Below the pieces are notes generated by a model. It made no database searches. It was not told the origin of the DNA and was given only the letters and a program-made list of their open reading frames with translations. The translations under genes were made by a program, and so were the position numbers. A stretch of 64,000 nucleotides of DNA from Klebsiella sp. RHBSTW-00484 (GTDB lineage Bacteria > Pseudomonadota > Gammaproteobacteria > Enterobacterales > Enterobacteriaceae), in NCBI RefSeq assembly GCF_013705725.1, contig NZ_CP055484.1:18065-82064 (forward strand), read 5' to 3'. Every line of letters begins with the position of its first letter. Position 1 is the first letter of the stretch. Positions 44,255 through 55,116 of the stretch are shown in pieces.

Positions 44255-46573
44255 ATGAGTTTTAATGCCAAAGATATGACGCAAGGCGGTCAGATTGCCA
44301 ATATGCGATTTCGCATGTTTGGCCAGATTGCCAATATTATATTCTATGTGCTTTTTATTATTTTCTGGGTGTTGTGCGGGTTGATGTTGATGTACCGGCT
44401 CAGCTGGCAAACTTTCGTTAACGGCTGCGTCTACTGGTGGTGTACGACACTGGCGCCCATGCGCGATATTATTCGCTCCCAGCCGGTCTATACGATTAAC
44501 TATTATGGGAAATCGCTGGAATATAATTCGGAGCAAATCCTTGCCGATAAATATACCATCTGGTGCGGTGAGCAGCTCTGGACCAGCTTCGTTTTTGCCG
44601 CCATAGTGTCGTTGACCGTCTGTATTGTGACGTTCTTTGTCGCCAGTTGGGTGCTGGGGCGCCAGGGGAAACAGCAAAGCGAAGATGAGAATACCGGGGG
44701 CCGCCAGCTATCCGATAAACCAAAAGAAGTGGCCCGCCAGATGAAACGCGATGGGGTGGCCTCCGATATTAAAATTGGCGATCTGCCTATTCTTAAACAC
44801 TCTGAAATCCAGAACTTCTGTCTTCACGGTACGGTTGGCTCAGGTAAATCCGAAGTCATCCGCCGGCTGCTGAATTACGTGCGTGCACGCGGTGATATGG
44901 CCATTATTTACGACCGCTCCTGTGAGTTCGTCAAAAGCTATTACGACCCGTCACTGGATAAAATCCTTAACCCACTGGATTCCCGCTGTGCAGCCTGGGA
45001 TATATGGCGCGAATGCCTGACACTACCGGATTTTGATAACGTCTCTAATACGCTGATTCCGATGGGCACTAAAGAGGACCCGTTCTGGCAGGGCTCCGGC
45101 CGCACCATATTTTCCGAAGGTGCGTACCTGATGCGCGAGGATAAAGACCGTAGCTACGAAAAGCTGGTTGATACCATGCTGTCCATCAAAATCGACAAGC
45201 TGCGCGCGTACCTGAAAAACACGCCGGCCGCCAACCTGGTTGAGGAGAAAATTGAGAAAACGGCCATCTCCATTCGTGCCGTACTGACCAACTACGTTAA
45301 AGCCATTCGCTATCTGCAGGGGATCGAGAAAAACGGTGAGCCGTTCACTATCCGCGACTGGATGCGGGGCGTACGTGAGGACCAGCCCAACGGCTGGTTG
45401 TTTATCTCCTCCAACGCTGACACGCATGCGTCACTGAAGCCGGTTATCTCGATGTGGTTGTCTATCGCCATCCGCGGCCTGCTGGGGATGGGTGAGAACC
45501 GTAACCGGCGCGTGTGGATTTTTGCGGATGAGCTCCCCACGTTGCACAAGCTGCCGGACCTGGTCGAGATCCTGCCGGAAGCGCGTAAGTTCGGCGGCTG
45601 TTATGTGTTTGGTATCCAGTCTTATGCCCAGCTTGAAGATATTTACGGGGTGAAGCCCGCGGCGACGCTGTTCGACGTGATGAACACCCGGGCCTTTTTC
45701 CGCTCCCCGAGTAAAGAGATTGCTGAGTTTGCCGCCGGTGAAATCGGTGAGAAAGAAATCCTCAAGGCCAGCGAGCAGTATTCCTACGGGGCTGACCCGG
45801 TACGTGACGGTGTGTCGACCGGGAAAGAAAAAGAGCGGGAAACGCTGGTCAGCTATTCTGATGTGCAGACGCTGCCTGACCTCTCCTGCTACGTTACGCT
45901 GCCGGGGCCGTACCCGGCCGTGAAGCTGGCCCTCAAATACAAACCGCGGCCGAAAATTGCGGAAGGCTTTATTCAGCGCAATCTCGATACGCGGGTGGAT
46001 GCAAGGCTCAATGCTCTGCTGGAAGCCCGGGAGGCCGAAGGCAGTCTTGCCCGGACGCTGTTTACGCCAGATGCACCGGCGCCTGAGCTGGCGGAGAAAG
46101 ACGAAAAAGTCGGGAATCCGCCTGAGCAGAGTCAGCCTGCGGAAAGCAGCGGAACGTCTGCGACGGTAAAAGTACCGTCAACGGCGAAAACGCCGGAAGC
46201 CGATGAATCCGGTCAATCACCTGAAGTTTCTAATCCTGCTGCACTGCTCACGAAAGTGGTGACTGTTCCGTTAACCCGCCCCAGGCCTGCTGCAGCGACG
46301 GGCACGGCTGCAGTGGCATCCGCTACCGATGTTCCTGCTACACCTGCAGGAGGGACAGAGCAGGCGCTGGAGACGCAGCCTGCAGAGCAGGGACAGGACA
46401 TGCTGCCTCCTGGTGTGAACGAATACGGCGAAATCGATGATATGCACGCATGGGACGAGTGGCAGTCGGGAGAGCAGACACAGCGTGACATGCAGCGACG
46501 TGAAGAGGTCAATATCAATCACAGCCACCGCCGCGATGAGCAGGATGATATCGAGATTGGAGGGAACTTCTGA
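44255..46573 (+). CDS. traD: Coupling protein TraD
   Basis: A 772-residue VirD4-type coupling ATPase (F: 717). Two N-terminal membrane segments (about residues 27-47 and 105-130) precede Walker [10 protein letters not shown] (about 192-200). The C-terminal ~160 residues are Pro/Ala/Gln-rich and end with QRREEVNIN and an acidic tip that binds TraM. It links the relaxosome to the channel. traI starts at its last base. Confidence 0.95.
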   Translation: MSFNAKDMTQGGQIANMRFRMFGQIANIIFYVLFIIFWVLCGLMLMYRLSWQTFVNGCVYWWCTTLAPMRDIIRSQPVYTINYYGKSLEYNSEQILADKYTIWCGEQLWTSFVFAAIVSLTVCIVTFFVASWVLGRQGKQQSEDENTGGRQLSDKPKEVARQMKRDGVASDIKIGDLPILKHSEIQNFCLHGTVGSGKSEVIRRLLNYVRARGDMAIIYDRSCEFVKSYYDPSLDKILNPLDSRCAAWDIWRECLTLPDFDNVSNTLIPMGTKEDPFWQGSGRTIFSEGAYLMREDKDRSYEKLVDTMLSIKIDKLRAYLKNTPAANLVEEKIEKTAISIRAVLTNYVKAIRYLQGIEKNGEPFTIRDWMRGVREDQPNGWLFISSNADTHASLKPVISMWLSIAIRGLLGMGENRNRRVWIFADELPTLHKLPDLVEILPEARKFGGCYVFGIQSYAQLEDIYGVKPAATLFDVMNTRAFFRSPSKEIAEFAAGEIGEKEILKASEQYSYGADPVRDGVSTGKEKERETLVSYSDVQTLPDLSCYVTLPGPYPAVKLALKYKPRPKIAEGFIQRNLDTRVDARLNALLEAREAEGSLARTLFTPDAPAPELAEKDEKVGNPPEQSQPAESSGTSATVKVPSTAKTPEADESGQSPEVSNPAALLTKVVTVPLTRPRPAAATGTAAVASATDVPATPAGGTEQALETQPAEQGQDMLPPGVNEYGEIDDMHAWDEWQSGEQTQRDMQRREEVNINHSHRRDEQDDIEIGGNF

Positions 46574-49500
46574 TGCTGAGTTTCAGCCAGGTTAAATCGG
46601 CGGGCAGTGCCGGTAACTACTACACAGAGAAAGACAATTACTACGTCATCGGCAGCATGGAGGAGCGCTGGCAGGGAAAAGGCGCGGAAGCTCTGGGGCT
46701 GGAGGGGAAGGTAGATAAGCAGGTCTTTACAGAGCTGCTGCAGGGAAAACTCCCTGACGGCAGCGACCTGACCCGGATGCAGGATGGCGTCAATAAGCAC
46801 CGACCCGGTTACGACCTGACGTTCTCGGCACCGAAGAGTGTATCGATGCTGGCCATGCTGGGTGGAGATAAGCGTCTTATCGACGCCCATAACCGGGCAG
46901 TCACCGTGGCACTGAATCAGGTTGAATCCCTGGCATCAACACGGGTACAGAAAGACGGCGTGTCGGAAACAGTCCTGACCAACAATCTTATTATCGCCCG
47001 GTTTAACCACGATACGTCGCGCGCGCAGGAGCCACAGATACACACGCACAGCGTGGTTATCAATGCGACGCAGAACGGAGATAAATGGCAGACGCTGGGC
47101 AGCGATACCGTCGGTAAAACCGGGTTTTCCGAAAACATACTGGCCAACCGCATCGCTTTCGGAAAGATATACCAGAGCACTCTCCGGGCCGATGTTGAGT
47201 CGATGGGTTACAAGACAGTGGATGCGGGTAAGCATGGCATGTGGGAGATGGAGGGCGTGCCGGTTGAGTCTTTTTCCACGCGCAGTCAGGAGCTCAGGGA
47301 GGCAGCCGGACCTGATGCCTCCCTGAAGTCCCGGGATGTGGCCGCGCTCGATACCCGCAAGTCGAAGGAAGCTATCGACCCGGCAGAGAAGATGGTGGAG
47401 TGGATGAACACGCTGAAGGAGACCGGGTTCGACATCCGGGGCTATCGTGAAGCCGCCGATACTCGGGCAAAGGAACTGGCCAGCGCGCCTGCTGCGCCGG
47501 TGAAAACGGACGTCCCCGATATCAGCGATGTGGTGACGAAGGCGATTGCCGGTCTCAGCGACCGCAAGGTGCAGTTCACGTATGCCGACCTGCTGGCCCG
47601 CACAGTCAGCCAGCTGGAAGCCAAACCCGGTGTGTTCGAGCAGACGAGGACCGGTATCGATGCGGCGATCGAACGCGAGCAGTTGATCCCGCTCGACCGC
47701 GAGAAAGGCCTCTTTACCTCAAACATCCATGTCCTGGACGAATTATCCGTTAAAGCGCTGAGCCAGGAGATCCAGCGCCAGAATCATGTTTCCGTTACGC
47801 CAGATACCGCTGTTGTGCGCCAGTCACCGTTCAGCGATGCCGTCAGTGTGCTGGCCCAGGACCGGCCAACAATGGGGATTGTCTCCGGCCAGGGCGGCGC
47901 GGCTGGCCAGCGTGAGCGGGTGGCTGAGTTAACCCTGATGGCCCGGGAGCAAGGGCGAGATGTGCACATCATTGCGGCTGACAACCGATCGCGGGAGTTT
48001 CTGTCTGCGGATGCGCGGCTGGCAGGGGAAACGGTGACCGGGAAATCTGCCCTGCAGGACGGAACCGCCTTCATCCCGGGCGGGACACTTATCGTTGACC
48101 AGGCGGAGAAGATGAGCCTGAAGGAAACGTTGTCCATGCTGGATGGCGCCATGCGTCATAACGTTCAGGTCCTGCTCTCCGACAGTGGGAAGCGCAGCGG
48201 TACCGGCAGCGCGCTGACAGTACTGAAAGAGAGCGGAGTCAATACGTATCGCTGGCAGGGCGGAAAGCAGGCGACTGCGGACATCATCAGTGAGCCGGAA
48301 AAGGGCGCGCGTTACAGCCGCCTGGCGCAGGAGTTTGCCGCCAGCGTACGCGAAGGGCAGGAAAGCGTGGCGCAAATCAGCGGGAGCCGTGAACAGGGCA
48401 TACTGAACGGGCTCATCCGGGAAACGCTCAAAAGTGAGGGCGTACTGGGTGAGAAGGATATGACGGTCACCGCGCTGACGCCGGTCTGGCTGGACAGCAA
48501 AAGTCGCGGTGTCCGGGACTACTACCGGGAAGGGATGGTGATGGAGCGCTGGGACCCGGAAACCCGACAGCATGACCGCTTTGTGATCGATCGGGTGACC
48601 GCCAGCAGCAATATGCTGACCCTCAGGGACAAAGAGGGGGAACGTCTGGACATGAAGGTTTCTGCCGTCGACAGCCAGTGGACGTTATTCCGGGCCGACA
48701 AACTGACGGTGGCTGAAGGTGAACGTCTGGCCGTGCTGGGGAAGATACCCGACACGCGCCTGAAAGGCGGCGAGAGCGTCACGGTGCTGAAGGCGGAGGA
48801 AGGGCAGCTGACGGTGCAGCGTCCCGGACAGAAAACCACCCAGTCGCTTTCTGTAGGCAGCAGCCCGTTCGACGGTATCAAGGTCGGGCACGGATGGGTG
48901 GAAAGTCCTGGCCGCTCGGTCAGCGAAACGGCGACGGTCTTTGCCTCGGTGACGCAACGTGAGCTGGATAACGCCACGCTGAACCAGCTGGCGCAGAGCG
49001 GGAGCCACATCCGGCTGTACTCGGCGCAGGGTACTGCCCGCACGACAGAGAAGCTGGCCCGGCATACCGCCTTCAGTGTGGTGTCTGAGCAGCTGAAGGC
49101 CCGTTCAGGCGAGACAGACCTGGATGCAGCCATCGCATCACAGAAAGCCGGGCTGCACACCCCCGCAGAGCAGGTCATTCACCTTTCCATTCCTTTACTG
49201 GAAAGTGAGGAGCTGACCTTCACGCGCCCGCAACTGTTGGCCACCGCGCTGGAAACCGGCGGAGGTAAGGTTCCGATGACGGAGATAGACGCGACCATTC
49301 AGTCGCAGATTCAGGCCGGCAGTCTGCTGAATGTGCCGGTGGCCCCAGGCCACGGCAATGACCTGCTGATTTCCCGCCAGACCTGGGATGCCGAGAAAAG
49401 CATTCTGACAAAGGTGCTGGAAGGAAAAGAGGCCGTTGCACCCCTGATGGACAATGTACCGGGAAGCCTGATGACGGACCTGACGTCAGGGCAGCGTGCT

Positions 49501-51831
49501 TCCACCCGGATGATACTGGAGACCACGGACCGGTTCACGGTGGTTCAGGGCTATGCCGGGGTGGGGAAAACCACCCAGTTCCGGGCCGTGACGGGGGCCA
49601 TCAGTCTGCTGCCGGAAGCGACCCGGCCTCGGGTCATCGGTCTCGGTCCGACACACCGTGCGGTCGGGGAAATGCAGAGCGCCGGCGTGGATGCGCAGAC
49701 TACCGCCTCGTTCCTGCATGACACGCAGCTCCTGCAGCGTAATGGCCAGACACCGGATTTCAGCAACACGTTGTTCCTGCTCGACGAGAGCTCAATGGTG
49801 GGGCTGGCCGATACCGCGAAGGCGCTCTCCCTGATTGCGGCCGGGGGAGGACGGGCGGTGCTCAGCGGCGATACCGACCAGCTGCAGTCCATTGCACCGG
49901 GCCAGCCGTTCCGGCTGATGCAGCAGCGCAGCGCCGCCGACGTCGCCATTATGAAAGAGATTGTGCGCCAGGTACCTGAGTTGCGACCGGCGGTCTACAG
50001 CCTGATTGACCGGGACGTGAACCGCGCGCTGGCGACGATTGAGCAGGTTACACCGGAACAGGTGCCGCGAAAAGACGGGGCCTGGGTGCCCGAAAACTCC
50101 GTGGTGGAATTCACCCCCGCACAGGAGGAGGCGATACAGAAAGCGCTGAACAAGGGTGAAAGTGTGCCGGCAGGTCAGCCCACCACGCTGTATGAGGCAC
50201 TGGTGAAGGACTATGCCGACCGTACCCCGGAGGCGCAGTCACAGACGCTGATTATCACCCATCTGAATGATGACCGGCGGGTGCTGAACAGTCTGATTCA
50301 TGACGCGAGGCGGGACAATGGTGAAGTGGGCAGAGAGGAAGTCACTCTGCCGGTACTGGTGACGAGCAACATCCGTGACGGAGAGCTGCGCAGACTGTCG
50401 ACCTGGACGGCTCATAAGGGAGCCGTTGCCCTGGTCGATAATGTCTACCACCGTATCGGGAGCGTGGATAAGGAGAACCAGCTTATCACGCTGATGGATG
50501 GTGAAGGGAAAGAACGGCTTATTTCACCCCGGGAGGCGTTGGCTGAAGGTGTCACGCTCTACCGTGAGCAAGAGATTACAGTGTCTCAGGGGGACAAAAT
50601 GCGCTTCAGCAAGAGTGACACGGAACGCGGCTATGTGGCCAACAGTGTGTGGGAGGTGAAATCCGTTTCAGGTGACAGTGTCACGCTGTCTGACGGCAAA
50701 AGCACCCGCACGCTGAACCCGAAGGCTGATCAAGCGCAGCAACATATCGACCTTGCCTACGCCATCACCGCGCATGGTGCGCAGGGGGCCAGTGAACCGT
50801 TTGCCATCGCACTGGAGGGCGTGGCCGGTGGCCGGGAACGGATGGCCAGCTTTGAATCCGCCTATGTCGGGTTATCACGTATGAAACAACATGTCCAGGT
50901 GTATACCGACAACCGTGAGGGCTGGATAAAGGCCATAAATAATTCACCAGAGAAAGCGACAGCCCACGATATTCTGGAGCCGCGTAACGACCGGGCCGTG
51001 AAAACGGCCGGCCAGCTGTTCAGCCGGGCACGAGCGCTGGATGAGGCGGCTGCAGGCCGGGCCGCCCTGCAGCAGTCCGGTCTGGCGCGCGGGCAGTCCC
51101 CGGGAAAATTCATTTCACCGGGCAAAAAGTACCCGCAGCCGCACGTGGCGCTGCCGGCGTTCGACAAAAACGGGAAAGACGCCGGCATCTGGCTCAGCCC
51201 GCTGACGGATAACGACGGACGTCTGCAGGTGATCGGCGGTGAGGGGCGCATCATGGGCAATGAAGATGCCCGCTTTGTGGCGCTGCAGAACAGTCGCAAC
51301 GGCGAAAGTCTTCTGGCCGGGAATATGGGCGAAGGCGTCAGGATCGCACGCGATAACCCCGACAGCGGGGTGGTGGTCCGGCTTGCCGGAGATGACCGCC
51401 CCTGGAACCCGGAGGCCATCACCGGCGGTCGCATCTGGGCTGATCCCCTGCCGAATCCTCCGATCAATGATACCGGTACTGACATCCCGCTCCCGCCAGA
51501 GGTTCTGGCACAGCGGGCCGCAGAAGAGGCACAGCGCCGGGAGATGGAAAGACAGACGGAGCAGGCGACCCGGGAAGTGTCCGGAGAGGAGAAGAAAGCG
51601 GGCGAGCCGGGCGAGCGGATAAAAGAGGTTATCGGGGACGTCATTCGGGGTCTCGAACGTGACCGGCCAGGAGAGGAGAAAACGGTGCTGCCGGACGATC
51701 CGCAGACCCGGCGTCAGGAAGCGGCCGTTCAGCAGGTGGTATCAGAGAGCCTGCAGCGGGACCGTCTGCAGCAGATGGAGCGGGATATGGTTCGTGATCT
51801 CAATCGTGAGAAAACGCTTGGGGGCGACTGA
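46573..51831 (+). CDS. traI: Relaxase/helicase TraI
   Basis: A 1752-residue bifunctional relaxase and 5'-3' helicase (F: 1756). The relaxase domain has catalytic tyrosines Tyr16/Tyr17 and Tyr23/Tyr24 and metal-binding His146, His157 and His159 (HDTSRAQEPQIHTH). A RecD-like inactive ssDNA-binding domain follows, then an active helicase with Walker A GYAGVGKTT (residues 993-1001) and DESS motif II. The C-terminal segment is basic/acidic and recruits TraD and TraM. It nicks at 16457/16458 and pilots the strand. Confidence 0.96.
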   Translation: MLSFSQVKSAGSAGNYYTEKDNYYVIGSMEERWQGKGAEALGLEGKVDKQVFTELLQGKLPDGSDLTRMQDGVNKHRPGYDLTFSAPKSVSMLAMLGGDKRLIDAHNRAVTVALNQVESLASTRVQKDGVSETVLTNNLIIARFNHDTSRAQEPQIHTHSVVINATQNGDKWQTLGSDTVGKTGFSENILANRIAFGKIYQSTLRADVESMGYKTVDAGKHGMWEMEGVPVESFSTRSQELREAAGPDASLKSRDVAALDTRKSKEAIDPAEKMVEWMNTLKETGFDIRGYREAADTRAKELASAPAAPVKTDVPDISDVVTKAIAGLSDRKVQFTYADLLARTVSQLEAKPGVFEQTRTGIDAAIEREQLIPLDREKGLFTSNIHVLDELSVKALSQEIQRQNHVSVTPDTAVVRQSPFSDAVSVLAQDRPTMGIVSGQGGAAGQRERVAELTLMAREQGRDVHIIAADNRSREFLSADARLAGETVTGKSALQDGTAFIPGGTLIVDQAEKMSLKETLSMLDGAMRHNVQVLLSDSGKRSGTGSALTVLKESGVNTYRWQGGKQATADIISEPEKGARYSRLAQEFAASVREGQESVAQISGSREQGILNGLIRETLKSEGVLGEKDMTVTALTPVWLDSKSRGVRDYYREGMVMERWDPETRQHDRFVIDRVTASSNMLTLRDKEGERLDMKVSAVDSQWTLFRADKLTVAEGERLAVLGKIPDTRLKGGESVTVLKAEEGQLTVQRPGQKTTQSLSVGSSPFDGIKVGHGWVESPGRSVSETATVFASVTQRELDNATLNQLAQSGSHIRLYSAQGTARTTEKLARHTAFSVVSEQLKARSGETDLDAAIASQKAGLHTPAEQVIHLSIPLLESEELTFTRPQLLATALETGGGKVPMTEIDATIQSQIQAGSLLNVPVAPGHGNDLLISRQTWDAEKSILTKVLEGKEAVAPLMDNVPGSLMTDLTSGQRASTRMILETTDRFTVVQGYAGVGKTTQFRAVTGAISLLPEATRPRVIGLGPTHRAVGEMQSAGVDAQTTASFLHDTQLLQRNGQTPDFSNTLFLLDESSMVGLADTAKALSLIAAGGGRAVLSGDTDQLQSIAPGQPFRLMQQRSAADVAIMKEIVRQVPELRPAVYSLIDRDVNRALATIEQVTPEQVPRKDGAWVPENSVVEFTPAQEEAIQKALNKGESVPAGQPTTLYEALVKDYADRTPEAQSQTLIITHLNDDRRVLNSLIHDARRDNGEVGREEVTLPVLVTSNIRDGELRRLSTWTAHKGAVALVDNVYHRIGSVDKENQLITLMDGEGKERLISPREALAEGVTLYREQEITVSQGDKMRFSKSDTERGYVANSVWEVKSVSGDSVTLSDGKSTRTLNPKADQAQQHIDLAYAITAHGAQGASEPFAIALEGVAGGRERMASFESAYVGLSRMKQHVQVYTDNREGWIKAINNSPEKATAHDILEPRNDRAVKTAGQLFSRARALDEAAAGRAALQQSGLARGQSPGKFISPGKKYPQPHVALPAFDKNGKDAGIWLSPLTDNDGRLQVIGGEGRIMGNEDARFVALQNSRNGESLLAGNMGEGVRIARDNPDSGVVVRLAGDDRPWNPEAITGGRIWADPLPNPPINDTGTDIPLPPEVLAQRAAEEAQRREMERQTEQATREVSGEEKKAGEPGERIKEVIGDVIRGLERDRPGEEKTVLPDDPQTRRQEAAVQQVVSESLQRDRLQQMERDMVRDLNREKTLGGD

Positions 51832-51850
51832 CGCGCCGGCGGCTTGTCTG

Positions 51851-51892
51851 CCCCGGCATTCTCCCCGATTAAAATCGGGTACCCTGCCGGGG
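51851..51892. terminator. Nested hairpin between traI and traX
   Basis: Outer stem CCCCGGCA/TGCCGGGG (51851-51858 and 51885-51892) encloses CCCGAT-TAAA-ATCGGG (51864-51879). No T-run follows, so attenuation or mRNA protection is likelier than full termination. Confidence 0.5.
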
Positions 51893-51913
51893 CGCTGATA
51901 AAAGGAAAGGAAT

Positions 51914-52639
51914 ATGACAATGTACGAAACCCGCCTCAATGCCGTCGATCGCTGGCTGCAGGGGCTGCTGACCTGGACGCCTGGACAGACGGATATCATC
52001 AAAACGGTGGCGCTGGTGCTGATGATTGTCGATCACACCGGTTTGCTGCTGGCCGGGAATAATGAACTCATGCGTCTTCTGGGGAGAGGCTGCTTTCCCC
52101 TGTTTGGTCTGGTCTGGGGAATGAACCTGGCGCGCCACGGGGCCATCCGCCAGACACAGCTGAACAGCCTGTGGTGCTGGGCGCTGATCGCCCAGGGCTC
52201 CTTTATTCTCATCGGGTACCCGTGGTACATGGGGAATATCCTGTTTAGCTTTGCGGTCACCGGCCAGGCGCTGCGCTGGTTCAGTCTGCAGACCCGCAAT
52301 GATATTCTGCTGGCGATCGCCATTGTAGTGGCTTGGCTCCCCTTATCTGCCGACAGCTACGGTCTGGCCGGGGTCTTCATGCTGATCAACAGCTGGCGGC
52401 TTTGTCGGGCGAAAGAGCCTGTAGAACGGATCGGGTATGCCGTGCTGTGGGCTGTCATGGTACTACTGATGAATGCCCATGATATTACCCAGGCCATTGC
52501 CAGCCTGATGGTCGCTTTGCTGGCCCTGGCGGTCTGTTCTGACCTCGGTCGTTCTGTTCCGCGCTTCTGGCCGCGGCACTTTTTTGTGATGTTTTATGCC
52601 GTGCATCTGGCGGTGCTGGGGATAGTGGCGACGATGTAA
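51914..52639 (+). CDS. traX: Pilin N-acetylase TraX
   Basis: A 241-residue polytopic inner-membrane protein that acetylates the pilin N-terminus in F. It contains TDIIKTVALVLMIVDHTGLLL and GRGCFPLFGLVWGMNLARHG, with about eight hydrophobic segments. The start follows AAAGGAAAGG. A stem CCGGAC/GTCCGG just after the stop, preceded by an A-run (52640-52662), would terminate minus-strand rather than plus-strand transcripts. Confidence 0.93.
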   Translation: MTMYETRLNAVDRWLQGLLTWTPGQTDIIKTVALVLMIVDHTGLLLAGNNELMRLLGRGCFPLFGLVWGMNLARHGAIRQTQLNSLWCWALIAQGSFILIGYPWYMGNILFSFAVTGQALRWFSLQTRNDILLAIAIVVAWLPLSADSYGLAGVFMLINSWRLCRAKEPVERIGYAVLWAVMVLLMNAHDITQAIASLMVALLALAVCSDLGRSVPRFWPRHFFVMFYAVHLAVLGIVATM

Positions 52640-52795
52640 AAAAAAACCGGACAGAGGTCCGGGGAGCGGGAACAGTATCCGTAAGTGTGACAAAGGGAAC
52701 ATCATCGCTGTGACCAGTGCAGCCTGAGATGAAACGATGATGCCGTTAGCGTATCGTATACCCCAGACCTGAAGCTTTAATTGATATGGCCCCTT

Positions 52796-53386
52796 ATGAG
52801 TGAAGAAAAACGTCCGGTACTGAGCCTGAAACGCAAACCAGCCACAGATAATGCAGGAGCGAACAACAACACGGGCACCCCTGATGTTGTGGTGCGCCGC
52901 AAAAAAGTGGTGGTGGTGTCGACCCCGCCCGCCTGGAAGGTCAAAAAAGAGAAGCTTGAGAAAAAGGCCGCTGAAGCCGCAGCGCGAAAAACTGTGCCGG
53001 TCATGGCCAAAGCCTTAAAGGTACCGCCTCCGGTCCGGTATCTCCGCTTACTGCCTCCGGAACAGGCCATCATGACTCTGAAGGCATTCTGGCCACAGTT
53101 GTTCGACGGTGACTCACCCCGTCTGCTGGCGACGGGGATGCGTGAACAGCTGTTTGCCGATATCGCGGGGCGCGACCTGCCGCTGTCGCATAAACAGGTG
53201 ATTAAGTGCCTGAAAAGCCTGACCCGGTCGGCAGGTTATCTGTCCCGGATGCGGGAAGGTGCCTCCCGCTATGACCTGCAGGGGAATGTGGTGGCTACGG
53301 TCACTGCTGATGAAGCGCACTACGCCAGTGAGCGCATGATGAAAGAGCTGTTACGCGCTGAACGAAAGATGAGTCAGACCGTTTAA
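52796..53386 (+). CDS. finO: Fertility inhibition RNA chaperone FinO
   Basis: A 196-residue ProQ/FinO-family chaperone (F-like FinO: 186). The N-terminus is Lys-rich and disordered (about residues 1-65). The FinO core (about 65-165) contains FWPQLFDGDSPRLLATGMRE and RSAGYLSRM. It stabilises FinP and promotes pairing with traJ mRNA. The gene is uninterrupted, unlike in F itself where IS3 splits finO. ATG 52796 (MSEEKRPVLSL) is preferred to 52781. Confidence 0.93.
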   Translation: MSEEKRPVLSLKRKPATDNAGANNNTGTPDVVVRRKKVVVVSTPPAWKVKKEKLEKKAAEAAARKTVPVMAKALKVPPPVRYLRLLPPEQAIMTLKAFWPQLFDGDSPRLLATGMREQLFADIAGRDLPLSHKQVIKCLKSLTRSAGYLSRMREGASRYDLQGNVVATVTADEAHYASERMMKELLRAERKMSQTV

Positions 53387-53535
53387 TTCTTTTCAGTTCG
53401 CTCAGATTAAATATCAGTACGTCCACAGCTAATGGGTATCACATCCATTAGCTGAATGGTATTCGTCACAAATAAGAGAGTCAATAATATGAAAACCCTT
53501 ATTATATCCATGCTTAACCTGTTAAAGGAATAAAA

Positions 53536-54327
53536 ATGAAATTCAAATTCGGATTGTATTTTCTGCTCCCGTTTATTTCGGCTGTCGCTTTTAATACCAG
53601 TTTTGCTCAGAATAATGAACCAGATAAAACGTTTTCCGCCGCCCAGGAAAAAAGAATCGGGGAAATCGCAGCGGATTATCTGCGTGCTCATCCTGAAATA
53701 CTGATTCAGATGAGTGAGAAACTTCAGCAGGAGCAGGAGGCGAAACAGACCCGCGGTCTTAAATCCACTGCACTGGAACAGCAGGCTAACATTCTGGGTA
53801 ATAAAAATATCCCCTCCTGGGGTCCCGGGGACGGAAAGGTGATGGTGGTTGAATTCTTTGACTACCAGTGCATCTGGTGCAGCCGGTTCGCACCCGAACT
53901 GGAGAAGGTCATCGGGGGCAACACGGACGTGCGTTACTTCTTTATGGAGTGGCCGGTGTTTGGTAGCCGGTGGCCTGCATCATTGCTGGCGGCGAAAACC
54001 GGCCTGCAGGTCTGGAAAGAAAAGGGCTCGGAGGCTTACAGGAGCTATCACAATGCGGTTTATGGTACAGGACTGAATGAAGGGAAACTGACGCAGGAGA
54101 TTATCGAAAAGGTTTCTGGTCATATTAAATTTAAGCAGAATACGATTGATGAGATAAATACCACACTGAAAAATATTAATGATATCGCCACGGCGACGGG
54201 ATTAACCGGAACGCCAGGTATTATTGTGATGCCGGTGAAGGGCGCGACGGAAGAAAACGTCACGGTCTTTTCCGGAATGACTGAAGCACAGAATGTTCAG
54301 GCGGCTATAAATAAATCCCGACAATAA
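53536..54327 (+). CDS. DsbA-family periplasmic thiol oxidoreductase
   Basis: A 263-residue DsbA-fold protein with a signal peptide (about residues 1-24, ending NTSFA) and an N-terminal helical dimerisation-like extension (residues 30-85). The active site is CIWC (112-115) and the cis-proline loop is TGTPG (Pro227). It resembles plasmid-borne DsbP and ScsC/BdbD-type proteins. It probably forms or shuffles disulfides in Cys-rich Tra proteins. It lies just downstream of finO in its own unit. Confidence 0.88.
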   Translation: MKFKFGLYFLLPFISAVAFNTSFAQNNEPDKTFSAAQEKRIGEIAADYLRAHPEILIQMSEKLQQEQEAKQTRGLKSTALEQQANILGNKNIPSWGPGDGKVMVVEFFDYQCIWCSRFAPELEKVIGGNTDVRYFFMEWPVFGSRWPASLLAAKTGLQVWKEKGSEAYRSYHNAVYGTGLNEGKLTQEIIEKVSGHIKFKQNTIDEINTTLKNINDIATATGLTGTPGIIVMPVKGATEENVTVFSGMTEAQNVQAAINKSRQ

Positions 54328-54456
54328 CAAGTTACTGTTGTCTCTTCTGAATGGAAGAGGATGTCTCTTAAAACAAAAAGGCACACTGCTGTATGTTGTT
54401 CGTCGTACTAACGGACTGGTATTCTGGCAGTCGGTCCCGGTGGAGTCTGGAGAGTT

Positions 54457-55053
54457 ATGTCTGAGAATATCATTGCGCTGGTTGATTATGAAAATATCGG
54501 AACGCTTGAAAATGTAATGTTGTCGCGTTATGAACGTCTTATTTTGTTTACCGGGTCTCAGCAGGAGTTTATTCGTTTTCCGTCCGTAACACATGCCGGT
54601 AATATATCGGTCAGTGTGTTTCAGGCGCCCTGCGTGTCGAAAAATAATGTCGATTTCCACCTGGTACTTGAGCTGGGACGACTCAGCGTCACCGCTCCGG
54701 AAGATACGATGTTTCATGTTATATCGAATGATAAAGGGTATGACAGCGTGATTGCATTGCTCTGCAGGACAGGGCGACGATGTTGTCGTATACCCTCACC
54801 ACGTTCAGCAGAGAAGGCGAAAACGGTGTCTGCGCTCATCAGCAACGATGAGGTGCTACGCCTGACCGATAAAATACAGTCATTGAGTAAAAAGTCTGCG
54901 GTAAACCGACCTGTAAGCACCTCGTCACTGATGAATTATATTAAATGTCATTCCGGTAACATCAGAAATACAGCGATTTTAAATCAGGTCAGGGACGAAT
55001 TAATCAGGCGAGGCGTGATTGCCGTTTATGAAAAAACGGTGGTCTGGCGCTAA
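54457..55053 (+). CDS. PIN/NYN-like domain protein
   Basis: A 198-residue protein with a PIN/NYN-type acidic pattern: Asp10 in ALVDYENIG, Asp66 in NNVDFHLVLELG, and Asp92/Asp96 in ISNDKGYDS. Such folds are metal-dependent RNases. The C-terminal ~45 residues (SSLMNYIKCHSGN to VYEKTVVWR) look like a winged helix. The role on the plasmid is unknown. No antitoxin-like partner is next to it, so it is unlikely to be a VapC-type toxin. Confidence 0.7.
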   Translation: MSENIIALVDYENIGTLENVMLSRYERLILFTGSQQEFIRFPSVTHAGNISVSVFQAPCVSKNNVDFHLVLELGRLSVTAPEDTMFHVISNDKGYDSVIALLCRTGRRCCRIPSPRSAEKAKTVSALISNDEVLRLTDKIQSLSKKSAVNRPVSTSSLMNYIKCHSGNIRNTAILNQVRDELIRRGVIAVYEKTVVWR

Positions 55054-55116
55054 TGAAATAAATAAGCAGGTTGTGATTATCTTTCTTGTCTAAAAAGTAT
55101 TCTTGTCTAAAAAGGA

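Noticed and set aside
47929..48573. Long minus-strand frames within traI and other tra genes.
   Set aside because: They mirror high-GC coding sequence on the + strand and lack start signals and recognisable domains.
52640..52662. The stem after traX as the terminator of the tra operon.
   Set aside because: The A-run is on the 5' side and no T-run follows, so it would work on the minus strand only.
54457..55053. The PIN-like protein as a VapC-type toxin.
   Set aside because: No small antitoxin gene is adjacent, and the protein has an extra winged-helix-like C-terminus.
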